A stretch of DNA of 64,000 nucleotides from Paenalcaligenes hominis (GTDB lineage Bacteria > Pseudomonadota > Gammaproteobacteria > Burkholderiales > Burkholderiaceae_B): contig NZ_JAATIZ010000004.1 in the NCBI RefSeq assembly GCF_011927625.1, positions 186,001 to 250,000 on the forward strand, in the 5' to 3' direction. Below the pieces are notes generated by a model. The model saw only the letters and a list, made by a program, of their open reading frames with translations. It was not told the origin of the DNA and did no database searches. Position 1 is the first letter of the stretch. The number at the start of each line of letters is the position of its first letter. Below, piece by piece: positions 63,518-64,000 of the stretch. Position numbers and translations under genes: made by a program.

Positions 63518-64000
63518 TTATTTGTTTGCACTGGCGCGAGACTGACGCACGTGCTCTTCAAGCTCAATAAATGAAGGCCTATCACTTGAGAACAGTACCT
63601 TGCGCCCGAACTCTACGGACACAGGCGGTGGGTAGCCGTTTAAATTGGCGAGCAACGTCACCTTGATGCATTCCAATACTTTGACGGCTGCCGCATTGCG
63701 GCTATCCATCACATTCGCCAGCGGCGACACAAAGCCATAAGCCAATAGAATCCCTAAAAAGGTTCCTACCATCGCTTTAGAAATTAAATCAGCGAGCACT
63801 GCTGGAGGTTGATCCACAGAGGCTAGGGCTTTAATAACCCCTAATACCGCCGCCACAATACCAAACGCAGGCAGTCCATCGGCCACTACGTGTAAGGCGT
63901 TAGAAGGAATGGAGCGTTCATCTTGGAAGCTGTCGATTTCTTGGTCCATGAGCGCCTCAATTTCAAAAGCACTCATGTTGCCGCTGATCATAATGCGCAA
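63518..64000 (-). CDS. motA: Flagellar stator protein MotA, N terminus beyond window edge
   Basis: The visible 160 residues are the C-terminal part of MotA. They hold the last two membrane segments (ADGLPAFGIVAAVLGVIKAL and MVGTFLGILLAYGFVSPLANV), which line the proton path, and the cytoplasmic end VEFGRKVLFSSDRPSFIELEEHV. The frame stays open to the window edge, so the start lies outside. With MotB it forms the stator and works with FliG. Confidence 0.96.
   Translation of the reverse strand: MRIMISGNMSAFEIEALMDQEIDSFQDERSIPSNALHVVADGLPAFGIVAAVLGVIKALASVDQPPAVLADLISKAMVGTFLGILLAYGFVSPLANVMDSRNAAAVKVLECIKVTLLANLNGYPPPVSVEFGRKVLFSSDRPSFIELEEHVRQSRASANK

Noticed and set aside
1-64000. CRISPR arrays, tRNA, rRNA, intact insertion sequences
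   Set aside because: I saw no regularly spaced repeats, cloverleaf-like stretches, ribosomal sequence or transposase genes.

Overview
The window is almost certainly a betaproteobacterial chromosome of Alcaligenaceae type. The basis is the gene content and order: motAB-cheAW-mcp-cheRBYZ-flhBAF, then flgNMA/flgBCDEFGHIJKL, then fliEFGHIJKLMNOPQR, fliDST and fliC/fliA, which resembles the Bordetella/Alcaligenes arrangement. Composition is moderate, with visibly more AT-rich DNA in the first 12.5 kb. A Paenalcaligenes-like genus is only a guess. About 47 kb on the right (14.2-64 kb) is one contiguous flagellum and chemotaxis island; the left part is accessory DNA.

Layout. (1) 1-6283, plus strand: a tightly packed operon with a truncated FkbM-like protein, a TPR-LicD protein, a 1012-residue nucleotidyltransferase-like/PEP-synthase-like fusion, a class I glutamine-amidotransferase-like hydrolase and a CTP-transferase-like protein. 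The last three match the Campylobacter jejuni enzymes Cj1418 (L-glutamine kinase), Cj1417 (CDP-glutamine hydrolase) and Cj1416 (phosphoglutamine cytidylyltransferase), which make cytidine diphosphoramidate. The operon is therefore read as a phosphoramidate surface-decoration locus, with the LicD-like protein as candidate transferase. (2) 6284-13227: a decayed tandem copy of the pirin-cheV segment, split by a two-gene RADAR anti-phage system (rdrA ATPase and rdrB adenosine deaminase). (3) 13228-15132: intact pirin and cheV. (4) 15250-21527: late flagellar genes fliC, fliA, flaG, fliD, fliS, fliT, an extra FliK-like gene and an FlhB-C-like gene. (5) 21655-33028: fliE to fliR on the plus strand. 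(6) 33102-36802: two chemoreceptors and a small lipoprotein on the minus strand. (7) 36833-49044: flgL to flgB on the minus strand, with divergent flgA-flgM-flgN. (8) 49064-64000, minus strand: motA (cut by the window edge), motB, cheA, cheW, mcp, cheR, cheB, cheY, cheZ, flhB, flhA and flhF.

Regulation visible in the sequence: four sites of the form TAAA-N15-(G/A)CCGTTAA or GTCGTTAA precede fliC, flaG, flgM and flgKL. They fit sigma-28 (FliA) promoters, with flgM encoding the anti-sigma factor. The fliC site lies so close to the ATG that the flagellin mRNA may be leaderless. The master regulators flhDC, and flhG and cheD, are not in the window.

Main points of interest: the diphosphoramidate locus with its fused, apparently inactive cytidylyltransferase domain; RADAR inserted in a decaying pirin-cheV duplicate; the putatively leaderless, His-rich flagellin; and an FlhF with about 410 extra residues.
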